From RGIG3701 sp030530205 (lineage in GTDB: Bacteria > Planctomycetota > Planctomycetia > Pirellulales > Thermoguttaceae): a stretch of 64,000 nucleotides of DNA. Location: contig JAUMVK010000009.1 in assembly GCA_030530205.1 (NCBI GenBank), positions 1-64,000 of the forward strand, written 5' to 3'. Made by a program: the position numbers and the translations under genes. Below, piece after piece: positions 26,510 to 34,402 of this stretch (the stretch's first letter is position 1; each line of letters starts with the position of its first letter). The notes below the pieces were generated by a model, which saw nothing but the letters and a program-made list of their open reading frames with translations, had not been told where the DNA came from and did no database searches.

Positions 26510-27931
26510 GGGATTCACCAATCTTACATCCAGACTGAATAAATCATCTAAAAAAGAACTGGATGAAAAAGTCTGCTCGACGGCCGGGATGACGCGCATC
26601 ACTTTGGGCTCCACCGGGCACGCGAACTGGCACGCCCCGCAGCCGATGCACAAATCGTCGTCGAATTTCGGGATCATTTTCCCCTTGAACTCGATGAGCG
26701 AAATCGCCTTGACCGGGCACGCCTTTTCGCACTCGCCGCAGGGATCCTCGCCCGTGAACGCCCGGCAGCGCAGCGGGTCGTAGCCGCCGATCCCCAAACG
26801 GAGCGACTGCTTCGCCTTCAGGTCAATATTCTGAATGGCCCCAGTCGGGCAGATATTCATGCACTCGCAGCAGTCCACGAGGCATTTTCCGTGGTCGTAG
26901 TTCAGGAACGGCTGGAGTGTCCCCAAAACGCCGTGCTCGCCCATGGAAAGCTCGATCGCGTGCCCCTTGCAGACGCCGGCACACAGGCCGCAGCCAACGC
27001 AGCGCGTGCGGAATTTCTCGTACGACCACGCTCCCGGCGGGAGAACTTTGCGCTCCACATCTGCCTTGAGTTCGTCCGGTTTTCGGCCCGCGGCTATTTT
27101 CTTCTCCAAACGCTTCGCGATGGGAAAAGTCACGAGGGAACCGAGAGTAATCAGGACGCGGCGCCTCATCCGGGCGGGCTGCTTCGCCTGGAGTTTCTTT
27201 TTACGCGAAATGGGAAGAAGCGTCAGGGCGTTCGTTTTGCAGGCGCCGAGGCAGTCCATGCACCCCACGCAGTCGGCAGCGTCGATCATTCCGGTTTTCG
27301 AGTCAATGCACCCGGCCTTACAGACTTTTTCACAAAGACCGCAGTGGACACAGTTCGAACGGACGCGGACCCGGAAAAGCGAGACGCGCGAGAAGATCGA
27401 GAGGATCGCGCCGACCGGGCAGAGGGAATTGCAGTACACGCGCCCCTTCCAGCGGACCAGGATCAAAAGGAGGATGAATAAGCCCCACGCCGCCGCGAAC
27501 GCCGCGGTTTCAGGCCGCCACAAATGATTCAGCATCATGACGAAATTCGAGGACGGAAGAAGCCACGTCGCGGGAAAAAGCGTCCCTGAAAACGCCAAAA
27601 CGCAGACCAGGATCAGGACCGGGTAGCGCAGAAACTTCAGGGCGCGCGAGTAGCGGAATTTCTTCTTCAGGCGCACGTTCAGAACGTCCTGCAAAATCCC
27701 GAGCGGGCAGAAAACGGAACAGTAAATCCGGCCGAAAATCAGCGTCAGGAGGAAAAACGTCAGGACGCACGTCAGGATCCCGAACGAAAACGACGAAATG
27801 AGACGCACCAGGCTCGGGCCGAGCTGGAGGTGAAGCAGTTTCATCGTGGGCTCCCACCCGAAGCAGGCGGCGACGAAGCCGCAGAAGAACAAAGCGGCGG
27901 CAAAAATCCGTAAAAAACGCAGATATTTCAT
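23216..27931 (-). CDS. NapH-type polyferredoxin fused in frame to an HzsA-related haem protein
   Basis: One uninterrupted reading frame of 1571 aa. Residues 1-200 hold about four membrane helices with paired CxxxCP motifs (YCSVFCPLG, YCNSLCPVG), as in NapH/RdxA-type proteins. Residues about 200-460 hold several ferredoxin clusters (CVHCGLCEKVC, CVGCMDCLGAC, CVGCGLCAGVC, CGECEKACP, CIGCGACQFACP). After an AT-rich linker, a second hydrophobic signal (MIKHSLFFVFCLLSFSFSLSAS) starts the second module. That module has a discoidin-like segment, a TolB/HzsA-middle-type propeller and C-terminal CLGCH and CVTCH haem sites. It could be a true transmembrane electron-transfer fusion or two adjacent genes whose separation was lost. 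A repeat-derived insertion (GTTLPASS..NDVSSVV) lies in the second module. The strong promoter is at 27976-28004. Confidence 0.8.
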   Translation of the reverse strand: MKYLRFLRIFAAALFFCGFVAACFGWEPTMKLLHLQLGPSLVRLISSFSFGILTCVLTFFLLTLIFGRIYCSVFCPLGILQDVLNVRLKKKFRYSRALKFLRYPVLILVCVLAFSGTLFPATWLLPSSNFVMMLNHLWRPETAAFAAAWGLFILLLILVRWKGRVYCNSLCPVGAILSIFSRVSLFRVRVRSNCVHCGLCEKVCKAGCIDSKTGMIDAADCVGCMDCLGACKTNALTLLPISRKKKLQAKQPARMRRRVLITLGSLVTFPIAKRLEKKIAAGRKPDELKADVERKVLPPGAWSYEKFRTRCVGCGLCAGVCKGHAIELSMGEHGVLGTLQPFLNYDHGKCLVDCCECMNICPTGAIQNIDLKAKQSLRLGIGGYDPLRCRAFTGEDPCGECEKACPVKAISLIEFKGKMIPKFDDDLCIGCGACQFACPVEPKVMRVIPAVEQTFSSSSFLDDLFSLDVRLVNPMIKHSLFFVFCLLSFSFSLSASEFRPASIWTPCECASEETSIEKMADGNLATYADLLDDTRTGTKDSTVPPKGSAPVTCSFVLDLGETREVCGLRFVSANNWILALPENVSVYSCGDAHGETDLRPIVENYALPSLFSGLSSFVKWEKTPARFLKVQVNDSYGKDYKFWWSGGIWKGILAKTPYPFYGDGSRWETRIAEVRAFDAIPEDCTGNNPPDVAFPKWRMERDWLYQDHGLDVSDVFVSRENADAERAMVEKALRELGATSDSARFQETLRTLISEKVPGADPRWKALYFEVCAARRLVRLAWLRERSTQFIYTKHFLGGNEHSEDEVDFDVTDEQFWDLKPIHSNGAQLCRITINEDLSLTHEVLLEQPEGMICDASVSDDGKTVVFAMRKNFTDDNLYIYTMELPNTGTTLPASSKSSEGNDSGNDVSSVVPSIRQITFPLKANGTVYPNGHRYPVFTPEGKIIFAATRCVQINDCWPRQNWDLYSCDPDGSHIVRLTFDQLKTDSPKVMPDGKIVFCRWEYNDRNAYYPHLLMTMNPDGTSQMEYYGGGSVYPCNMIQPCGVPGTSKVLAVISGHHTHNRGKLALIDRTKGTQHGVGIEYVAGASPLEFPPQFSAPMKPCAGRQESYVWKPGSLFTHWEWDFFGQSGPQYHSPYAFDETHYLCSFHPEGWLRLKGPYSVPFGAYFMTADGERELLAFDWKNPCLNLTPVTPAFRAPAIAKNCDYTQNFGTYYIQNVYIGPGLKGIPQGTVKRLRVCAMAYRHAKMGQGNNAGEAGQGPSQTAISLLNGSWDVKHVLGEVDVEEDGSACFFVPVRQPVFFQLLDERGYIVQTMRSWSTLQGGERLACLGCHENKNDALTTDQRKATIAMRKPIQMPRGPFGKEHPLMVRLQTQNGLDSVENYLGVNASYSLDPNARADGFNYMDDVQPIWDRHCVTCHRGNVNDPDPLRRSKLSLTSELLDPKGKVRQTYGYDYKKLFAQSYCALTCWGEDVGNPYLNWLNARARSEMIPPYFYGSSKSPLMKFLEPSHYGVQVSDEEKHAVACWIDLNVPYCGTHSQSNTWTPEEKKEFQYFLDKRDAFARQEIEYLKE
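25196..25268 (-). repeat. Palindromic repeat copies inside the HzsA-like module
   Basis: A perfect copy (25246-25268) and a degenerate one (about 25196-25218) lie in opposite phase within 75 bp. The perfect copy is read as NTGTTLPASS, a different frame from that used in glpK. The degenerate copy is read as GNDVSSVV. Confidence 0.9.
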
Positions 27932-27975
27932 GGGGGATTCCGTAAGCGTGACTTGAGGCGGGACTTTATTCAGAG

Positions 27976-28004
27976 ATTTTACCCCTTCTACCCGTGAAAG
28001 TCAA
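27976..28004 (-). promoter_or_regulatory. Promoter for the polyferredoxin/HzsA-like frame
   Basis: On the minus strand, TTGACT (27999-28004) and TAAAAT (27976-27981) are spaced 17 bp apart, about 45 bp upstream of ATG 27931. Confidence 0.7.
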
Positions 28005-28050
28005 GCAGGGGACGGGGGGAAAATCCCGCTTTTTTCAGAAAATCACGGAA

Positions 28051-30249
28051 TCAAGACTCCAGGCCCAGCATTTCCTGCTGCTGGACCTTCACGTTTTTCG
28101 GGATTTCGGCGTACGAAACCACCACGGGTTGGGGCGTGATCCCGGTCGTCAGTTCACGAACCGCCGGACGAACTGCCGGTGAAACGAGAAGCACGGGCGC
28201 GACGCCGAGCATTTCCATCTTCTGGCACTGGCGCGTCAGCAATTTGACCCAATTCCCCTGCTCCGCCGGCGTCGGGAAAAGCGTCACGGAATCGTCCGAG
28301 ATCTCCGACGAAGCGGCGATCTTGGCCTCAAAATCCGGCGAAAGCGTCAGCGCTCGCAAAAGGCCGTCCGCGTCCAGATTCCGGGACGTAATGAGCCTCC
28401 CCAAAGCCGCTCGGACCGCCTCGGTCAGAAGGACCGGATTCTTCGTGCGATGCGCCGCCCGGCCAAGCGTTTCAAGGATCCGTCCCAACGAACGGATCGG
28501 GACCCGCTCAGCAAGAAGACGCTGAAGTACTCGCTGGATTTCCTGAACGCTGAGCGTTTCCGGCACGACGTCGCGCACTGCCGCCGGCGAGGTTTTCGCC
28601 AGCTCGTCGAGCAGATTCTGCACGTCATCGTGCGTCAGGAGTTCCGGCGCGAATTGGGTCGCGAGTTCCGCCAAATGCCTCGTCAAAACCTCACCCGGCG
28701 TCCAGACCTCGTAGCCGTCCGCCTCGGCGTCATCTTTCAGGTCCGGCGAAATCCAGACCGCCGCGCGTTTTTGGATCGGCTCGGACGTTTTCAGCCCTTC
28801 CAGCTCACCGCCCGCGTAAAGTCCCTCGACCGCTAGAAGCGAGTCAAGCCGAAGCACCTGCTCGGCCGCCACGGAGCCGTGGACCCGGATCCGATACGCG
28901 TTTCCGTCCAGTTCCTCGCCGCCCGTCACCCGGACCGCCGGCATGAGGAAGCCAAACTCCTGCGCCAGTTTCCGCCGCACGTTTTGGATTTCGTCCAGAA
29001 GATTGGGCTGCGCGGAAGAAATTTCTGGCCCCTTTCCATTTAACGACGCTGGAAGCGTCGTCCCCGTATTCGTCGTTCCCGTATTCGTCGTTCCCGAATC
29101 AAGCCACGGGATCAAATCACCCCCCAATTCGAGCTGGATCGCTTCGGTCTGGATCGCCTCGGCGAGCTGAACCTCGGCGGCTTTTTTGGACTGCTCTTTG
29201 GCCGCGGCGTTGGCAGCAAGTTCGTCCTGAGCGGCCTGCAGGTCCGCCGCTTTTTTCTCATCGTTCCAAAGCATAAACGCCAGAATTTCGCACCCAACGG
29301 CGAGGATCAGAAGCGGAAGTTTGGGAAGCGGCGTAAGGGCCAGCATCGCGAGCATCCCGCCCGTCACCATGAGGGCCGCGGGACGTGAGAAAAGCTGGCG
29401 CTGAACGTCCTGAGCGAGTTTTTTCTCCCGATTGCTTCTCGTGACGAGCAAAGCCGCCCCGATCGCGACGAGGAAAGCCGGGAGTTGACTAACCAGACCG
29501 TCACCAATGGTCAGGCGCGTGTAGATCTCGGCCGTTTCCGCGACCGTATGACCGCCGGAAGTCAGACCGATCGCCATTCCGGCCACGATATTGATGAACG
29601 TGATGGCGAGACCGGCGACGGCGTCCCCGCGGACGAATTTGCTCGCGCCGTCCATCGCGCCGTAAAAATCGACTTCATCGCCGAGGGCCAGGCGTCGTTC
29701 TTTGGCTTCCTCCTGCGTGATCGCGCCGGATTGAAGTTCCGCGTCAATGGCCATTTGCTTCCCGGGGAGACCGTCCAGAGTAAAACGCGCACTCACCTCG
29801 CTGATTCGGCCCGCGCCTTTCGTGATCACGACGAATTGAATGATCAGAATGATCAGAAACAGAATGATCCCCACGACGAGATTTCCGGCCGTGACGAAAT
29901 CACTGAACGCCTGAATGATGCGCCCAGCGGCTTCCGTTCCGTTGGTCTCCGCCCGCGAAAGGATCAATCGGGTCGAGGCAATATTCAGCCCCAGACGAAA
30001 CATCACGACCGCCAGAAGGACCGTGGGAAATGAACTGAAATCGAGCGGCTTGCGAATAAAAACCGTCGTGAGAAGGATCAGCACGGAAAGTGTCAGGTTG
30101 AACGCGAGCAGAAAGTCCATGACCGGCGCGGGCATTGGGATCAAAATGATTCCAATCGCTGCGATGAGCGCACCCGGCAGAAGCAGACTCTTCCACCACG
30201 CCAAACCTTTTCCGCTTTCCACGGCTTGAACGGCACTTCCCTGGGCCAT
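28051..30249 (-). CDS. flhA: Flagellar export apparatus protein FlhA
   Basis: This is a 732-aa FHIPEP-family protein. The N-terminal half has eight or so membrane helices including the conserved PVLLAVVMFRLGLNIASTRLIL, and ISEVSARFTLDGLPGKQMAIDAEL follows in the cytoplasmic loop. The C-terminal domain (EIQRVLQRLLAERVPIRSLGRILETL, then PALRAALGR-like RAALGRLITSRNL) docks export substrates. ATG 30249 is preferred over TTG 30261 because GGAG lies 6 bp before it. Residues about 383-403 (GTTNTGTTNTGTTLPAS) derive from the palindromic repeat and a 15-bp micro-duplication and sit in the variable linker between the membrane and cytoplasmic domains. No other flagellar gene is in the window; planctomycetal flagellar genes are often scattered. 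Confidence 0.93.
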   Translation of the reverse strand: MAQGSAVQAVESGKGLAWWKSLLLPGALIAAIGIILIPMPAPVMDFLLAFNLTLSVLILLTTVFIRKPLDFSSFPTVLLAVVMFRLGLNIASTRLILSRAETNGTEAAGRIIQAFSDFVTAGNLVVGIILFLIILIIQFVVITKGAGRISEVSARFTLDGLPGKQMAIDAELQSGAITQEEAKERRLALGDEVDFYGAMDGASKFVRGDAVAGLAITFINIVAGMAIGLTSGGHTVAETAEIYTRLTIGDGLVSQLPAFLVAIGAALLVTRSNREKKLAQDVQRQLFSRPAALMVTGGMLAMLALTPLPKLPLLILAVGCEILAFMLWNDEKKAADLQAAQDELAANAAAKEQSKKAAEVQLAEAIQTEAIQLELGGDLIPWLDSGTTNTGTTNTGTTLPASLNGKGPEISSAQPNLLDEIQNVRRKLAQEFGFLMPAVRVTGGEELDGNAYRIRVHGSVAAEQVLRLDSLLAVEGLYAGGELEGLKTSEPIQKRAAVWISPDLKDDAEADGYEVWTPGEVLTRHLAELATQFAPELLTHDDVQNLLDELAKTSPAAVRDVVPETLSVQEIQRVLQRLLAERVPIRSLGRILETLGRAAHRTKNPVLLTEAVRAALGRLITSRNLDADGLLRALTLSPDFEAKIAASSEISDDSVTLFPTPAEQGNWVKLLTRQCQKMEMLGVAPVLLVSPAVRPAVRELTTGITPQPVVVSYAEIPKNVKVQQQEMLGLES
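29043..29065 (-). repeat. Palindromic repeat copy inside flhA
   Basis: A perfect copy of the palindrome, read as GTTLPASL in the same frame as in the HzsA-like gene. On its 3' plus-strand side, about 29066-29100, its edge sequence GGGAACGACGAATAC is repeated twice, which suggests replication slippage after insertion. Confidence 0.92.
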
Positions 30250-30373
30250 TACTTTCTCCAACTTTTCAATTTCTGAGTGAAACGGAACGTTTTTGACATT
30301 TTAACAAATTGTTCCTTTGAAGTCCAGACCAATCTGGAAAAATTTCACTCAAAAATGAAAAAATCGTTTCATG

Positions 30374-32371
30374 TCAGTCGTTTTTCTGGAAACTCGCGAC
30401 CTGCTCTGGCGTCAAGGCCCAGGAATAGACTTTCGCCCAGGAAATCTCGCCCGGGACGTACAGCCGGGTCTTTCCTTCGTGCGTCACGTCGCCGCCGATG
30501 CAGAACGCCTGCGCCGGCTTGGTCTTCGTGTAGCGTACTCTTCCTTTCTGTGGTTTGGAACCGGCCAGCTCGCCGTTCACGTACAAATTCATGTTCACGC
30601 CGTCGTACGTTCCGAAAAGAGTGATCTCTCCGCCAGCAGCGACATCGTACGGGACCTCTACGCGTTCGTATTTTCCGGCGAAAAACACGATGAAGAGAAG
30701 CGTTTTCTTTTGCGGCGCATACTCAAACCCCAGCCCGCCGCTTTCCGTGTTTCCGAAAATGCAGACGGTTTCCTTGCGGTCCTCGGGCAAATTCAGACGG
30801 AATTTCGTGCCGATCGTCACTTCCGCGCGCAGGGCCTGGTAGTTTCCGCTCTTGACCGGCACGTGGAACGCGTCTTCTTTGCCGTCGAGTTTGACTGAAG
30901 CGTCCAGGAACTGCGGGTTTCCAAACGTTTTCACCTCCGAGGTGTACCGCGGGTCGGCCGGGTCGTTTTTCGCGCCGTCCTTCGAGAAACTCACGTCGAG
31001 GAAGTCCGCTTTCGGCTTCATACCCGTCCGGTCGATCGAGGCTGGCGCGGGTTTCGTCTCAAATTCAACTTCGAGGAAGTTCGCAGTCGTTTTGCAGAAG
31101 GCGTTTTGGGCGAAAACTTTGGCGCGGTATTTCGTCCCGCTGCGCAGGCAGCCGACCTTCCCTTTACAAATCGGCGCGGGATTTTTCATGAAGAAGTCCG
31201 ACCAGATGAATTCCGTACAGTCGGGGACCCACTGGTTTTCTTTCTCCTGGAGACGTTCCAGATCGACCCGGTAACACGTGAGGCACTCCGCGTCCCCGGC
31301 CTGGGTGAACTCAAGCACCGCGCCGTTTTCGGTCGTTTCCAGAACTTCCGCCTTTTTCTCCGCCGGCCAGAACGGTTCTTTTGCCAGATCGAGCCGCTTG
31401 TTCGTGTACACGTACTTTTCAATATTGGACGGATCGACGATCAAATATTCACGATCGTGGAACGAGTCGCTGATCACGTCGTAAAGCCGGATCCGGATCG
31501 TAAAGTCGCGATGCACCTCGAAAATGAGGAACGTGCCAGCCTGATGCGGCTGAAGCATTTCATGGTGGTAGTCGTTCACCTCATCGTAGTAGTACAGGCC
31601 ATAGTAGCTCAACGACCCGGTCCCGATCGCATTGAAATTCCCCTGCCACATCACGCGCGGGTCGATCGACGGGGCGTGCGAATGCCCGGAAATGTGAACG
31701 ACCTGCGGGTACTGCTCGATCGTCTCTTTCAAATCGTGAACACCCGCCGGGAACGCTCCGGGAAGGTTCCAGCTCCCCCAGACCGTCGAATGGACGTGGT
31801 AGTGCTGAACGACGAAAACCGGACGTTTGGGATCGTCCGCGCACGCAGCCGCCAGTTCCTTTTTGAACCAGTCCAGCGCGTACACGTAGTCATTTTCAGC
31901 GCACGTTCCACGTTCCGGTGAGATCGTGATGAAGTGGAAGCCGTTGATCACCTGATGATTATTTGCCGGCGTTTCAAAAGTCTTTTCCCACAGTTCGCGG
32001 TTTCCACCGTAATACTCGTGGTTCCCCATGCAAAGGACGCGTTTTGTTTCCGGCTTCAGATTTTCATCCATCGACTGACGGAATGGGCCTATCTCCGAGA
32101 TGAGGCCGTGGTTGGAGAAGTCTCCCGCGACCGCCAGCGCATCGAAACGATCGTACGGCTGGGACGCGCTGTAGGCGTTCATGAATTGCATCATTTTGGC
32201 AAAACGAACCCGCTGTGCGGACTTTTCGTTATGTGACTGGTCGAAATGTACGTCGCTGCAGGCGGCAAAACGCAGAACTACGTCGGCATTTTTGTCCTGA
32301 GCGAAAAGGACGGAAGGAATGCAAAGAGCCAGAGCGGAAGAACCAAGAAATTGACGGCGGGAAATATTCAC
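30374..32371 (-). CDS. Tat-exported calcineurin-like metallophosphoesterase with C-terminal LamG-like domain
   Basis: This is a 665-aa protein starting at GTG 32371, with AAAGGA 7 bp upstream. The twin-arginine signal SRRQFLGSSALALCI leads the chain. The metallophosphoesterase domain keeps all metal motifs: SDVHFD, AGDFSNHG, GNHEYY, VQHYHVH and SGHSHAP. A middle beta domain follows, and from about 480 a concanavalin-like/LamG domain (YDGVNMNLYVNGELAGS, ISWAKVYSWALTPEQVASF). It probably hydrolyses a phosphoester outside the cytoplasm while bound to a sugar or surface; the substrate is unknown. It is monocistronic and diverges from nothing close; the gap to flhA (30250-30373) holds no visible gene. 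Confidence 0.9.
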   Translation of the reverse strand: MNISRRQFLGSSALALCIPSVLFAQDKNADVVLRFAACSDVHFDQSHNEKSAQRVRFAKMMQFMNAYSASQPYDRFDALAVAGDFSNHGLISEIGPFRQSMDENLKPETKRVLCMGNHEYYGGNRELWEKTFETPANNHQVINGFHFITISPERGTCAENDYVYALDWFKKELAAACADDPKRPVFVVQHYHVHSTVWGSWNLPGAFPAGVHDLKETIEQYPQVVHISGHSHAPSIDPRVMWQGNFNAIGTGSLSYYGLYYYDEVNDYHHEMLQPHQAGTFLIFEVHRDFTIRIRLYDVISDSFHDREYLIVDPSNIEKYVYTNKRLDLAKEPFWPAEKKAEVLETTENGAVLEFTQAGDAECLTCYRVDLERLQEKENQWVPDCTEFIWSDFFMKNPAPICKGKVGCLRSGTKYRAKVFAQNAFCKTTANFLEVEFETKPAPASIDRTGMKPKADFLDVSFSKDGAKNDPADPRYTSEVKTFGNPQFLDASVKLDGKEDAFHVPVKSGNYQALRAEVTIGTKFRLNLPEDRKETVCIFGNTESGGLGFEYAPQKKTLLFIVFFAGKYERVEVPYDVAAGGEITLFGTYDGVNMNLYVNGELAGSKPQKGRVRYTKTKPAQAFCIGGDVTHEGKTRLYVPGEISWAKVYSWALTPEQVASFQKND

Positions 32372-32493
32372 GGGAACATCCTTTCTTAATCAGAAAATGA
32401 AATCATCGATGAAATAATTATAAGGAAAATTATGGGAGAAACAGAACGAATGCCTCAGGGATTGAGGACCTGGTTTCATTTCTCCCTTTTTTT

Positions 32494-32736
32494 CTATTCA
32501 GCAAGGACAGGACTGGCTTCCTGATTCGTTCCGATTTCCAGTCCTTCCATGGCTTCCACCAATGGATGATTTTCAGACTGGTTTTCATTCCGTTGGTTCC
32601 AGGCCTGCAGAACGTCCTCGGGCAAAACAGCCATCATTGCGGCTGCGGTGACCACACGACGGGCAAAATCTGTGGCCTCTTTATCATTCAGGCCGAGGGA
32701 TTTCGCTTGTACTATAACTTGAGCGTAGTGCATCAT
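32494..32736 (-). CDS. Small hypothetical protein, 80 aa
   Basis: Not recognised. The sequence begins MMHYAQVIVQAKSLGLND, contains an Ala/Met-rich helix (FARRVVTAAAMMAVLPEDVL) and ends in a Glu-rich tail; no signal or membrane segment is visible. GGAAAGGA lies 7 bp before ATG 32736, which is preferred over the longer frame starting at 32802. A TATAAT on the minus strand at 32844-32849, without a good -35, could drive it. It stands alone between a metallophosphoesterase and a divergent amylase gene. Confidence 0.6.
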   Translation of the reverse strand: MMHYAQVIVQAKSLGLNDKEATDFARRVVTAAAMMAVLPEDVLQAWNQRNENQSENHPLVEAMEGLEIGTNQEASPVLAE

Positions 32737-32914
32737 AGTGGAATCCTTTCCGTTAAATTTCAAATTCAAATTACAAATTATGAACTGAAAGCTGCAAATC
32801 ATCCAAGCCGGAGGAAACTTTTCAACTCATAATCCATTCAATTATTATACGTTCCAAATCATTAAAAAAGAAGGGGGGGAGGGAAAATTTTTCCAAAAAA
32901 ACGGGAAAAACCCC

Positions 32915-32943
32915 TTGCAAGTTCAGGGTGAATCGTGTAAAAT
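32915..32943 (+). promoter_or_regulatory. Promoter for the amylase-surE-reductase operon
   Basis: TTGCAA (32915-32920) and TAAAAT (32938-32943) are separated by 17 bp. The transcript would begin near 32950, and the start codon at 32982 is preceded by a perfect AGGAGG. Confidence 0.7.
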
Positions 32944-32981
32944 GAATAAAATTTTTCAACCCTTTAATTTAGGAGGTTTTC

Positions 32982-34352
32982 ATGAAAAAACTACTGCCCA
33001 CCCTTATTTGCCTATTTTCTTTATTTTTCTGTGCTTTCGCTTTGGCACAGAACGATTCCCTTCCTCTGAACCAGCGTCATGCCAAGCCCTCGCCCAAATG
33101 GGTCACGGAAGGGGTCATGTATCAGATCAACCCGCGCGCCTTCACGCCGGAAGGAACGCTCAAAGCCGCCGAGAAGAAACTCCCGGATCTGGCCGATCTT
33201 GGAGTTACGATCGTCTATCTTTGCCCGGTTTTCGTGGCGGACGACGACATGAACCGTGATTTCTGGAGCCCACGCCAGAAAGCCTCGAAAATGGAAAGCC
33301 CCCTGAACCCCTACCGGATGAAGGACTTTTACCACGTCGATCCGGAATACGGAACGGACGCGGACCTGAAGGATTACGTCGCTACGGCGCATAAACTCGG
33401 CATGAAGGTCATGCTCGACATGGTGTTCTTCCATTGTGGCCCGACGGCGGTTTTGATCGACAAAAACCCCAATTTTGTGAATCGCGACAAAGACGGGAAA
33501 ATCATCACGGGGGCGTGGAAGTACCCGACCCTGAATTACAAGTGCCCGGAACTGCGTGAGTACCTGCACCAGAACATGGAAATGTGGGTCCGCGACTACG
33601 GCGTTGATGGTTTCCGCATGGACGTCGGGGACTTGATCCCGCTTGATTTCTGGGAAGACGCTCGCGTACGGCTCGAAAAAATCAACCCGGAGGTGGGAAT
33701 GCTCTCCGAAGGAACGCGCATGGCCGACCAGCTCAAAGCGTTTGATCTCGATTACGGTTTCCCGCAGACGGGTACACTGCGTAAAATCATGGACCATGGG
33801 CTTTCCGCCAAGGAATTCAGCAAGTTAAAACTTTTGTTCAAGAGCAATCGTCCGATCGGCGGCGACCGTGTGATCCATTACGTCGAAAATCACGACCTGA
33901 GCAACGACGACTACGAAAACCGCAGCGAAAAACGCTGGGGCGAAAAAGGAATGAACGCGATGCTGGCCCTCATTTTCACGATGGACGGCACGCCGATGCT
34001 TTACTGCGGTCAGGAGGTTTGCGACAAAAACCGCCACTCAATTTTCGGCTCCAAATTCGGCTGCAAAGTCGATTGGGCCAACGGCTCCTCGGACGAAGGG
34101 AAACGCCGTCAGGAACTCATTCGCAGCCTCGCGAAAATGCGTAAAGACCGCCCGGAAATGACCGCCGGCGAAATCGTCTGGCTCGAAAACTCGAGCGACG
34201 CCGACGTGATCACGTTCCTGCGCAAGCTGGGTGACCGTCAGACGCTCGTCGTGATCAACGTGCGGAATAAAGCGGTCCCGGTCGATGTGACGCTTCCCGA
34301 CGGGAACAAGAAGCACTTCGACCTGACGGAGTACCAGTTCGTGATCGAATGA
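32982..34352 (+). CDS. Secreted GH13 alpha-amylase-family glycosidase
   Basis: This is a 456-aa protein with a signal peptide (1-22, ending ALA). The GH13 barrel shows nucleophile D214 in DGFRMDVGD, acid/base E243 in LSEGTR, and transition-state residues H304-D305 in VENHDLSND, followed by a short C-terminal beta domain. It acts on an alpha-glucan or related sugar in the periplasm or outside; the specificity cannot be read from sequence. It has an ideal AGGAGG site. Its stop overlaps a possible upstream start of surE (ATGA at 34349), and the next two genes follow closely, so an operon is likely. Confidence 0.93.
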   Translation: MKKLLPTLICLFSLFFCAFALAQNDSLPLNQRHAKPSPKWVTEGVMYQINPRAFTPEGTLKAAEKKLPDLADLGVTIVYLCPVFVADDDMNRDFWSPRQKASKMESPLNPYRMKDFYHVDPEYGTDADLKDYVATAHKLGMKVMLDMVFFHCGPTAVLIDKNPNFVNRDKDGKIITGAWKYPTLNYKCPELREYLHQNMEMWVRDYGVDGFRMDVGDLIPLDFWEDARVRLEKINPEVGMLSEGTRMADQLKAFDLDYGFPQTGTLRKIMDHGLSAKEFSKLKLLFKSNRPIGGDRVIHYVENHDLSNDDYENRSEKRWGEKGMNAMLALIFTMDGTPMLYCGQEVCDKNRHSIFGSKFGCKVDWANGSSDEGKRRQELIRSLAKMRKDRPEMTAGEIVWLENSSDADVITFLRKLGDRQTLVVINVRNKAVPVDVTLPDGNKKHFDLTEYQFVIE

Positions 34353-34402
34353 CCAATAAGATTTTCCCGCTCAGCCCAACCACCTTTGAACGAGGCCCTC
34401 AG

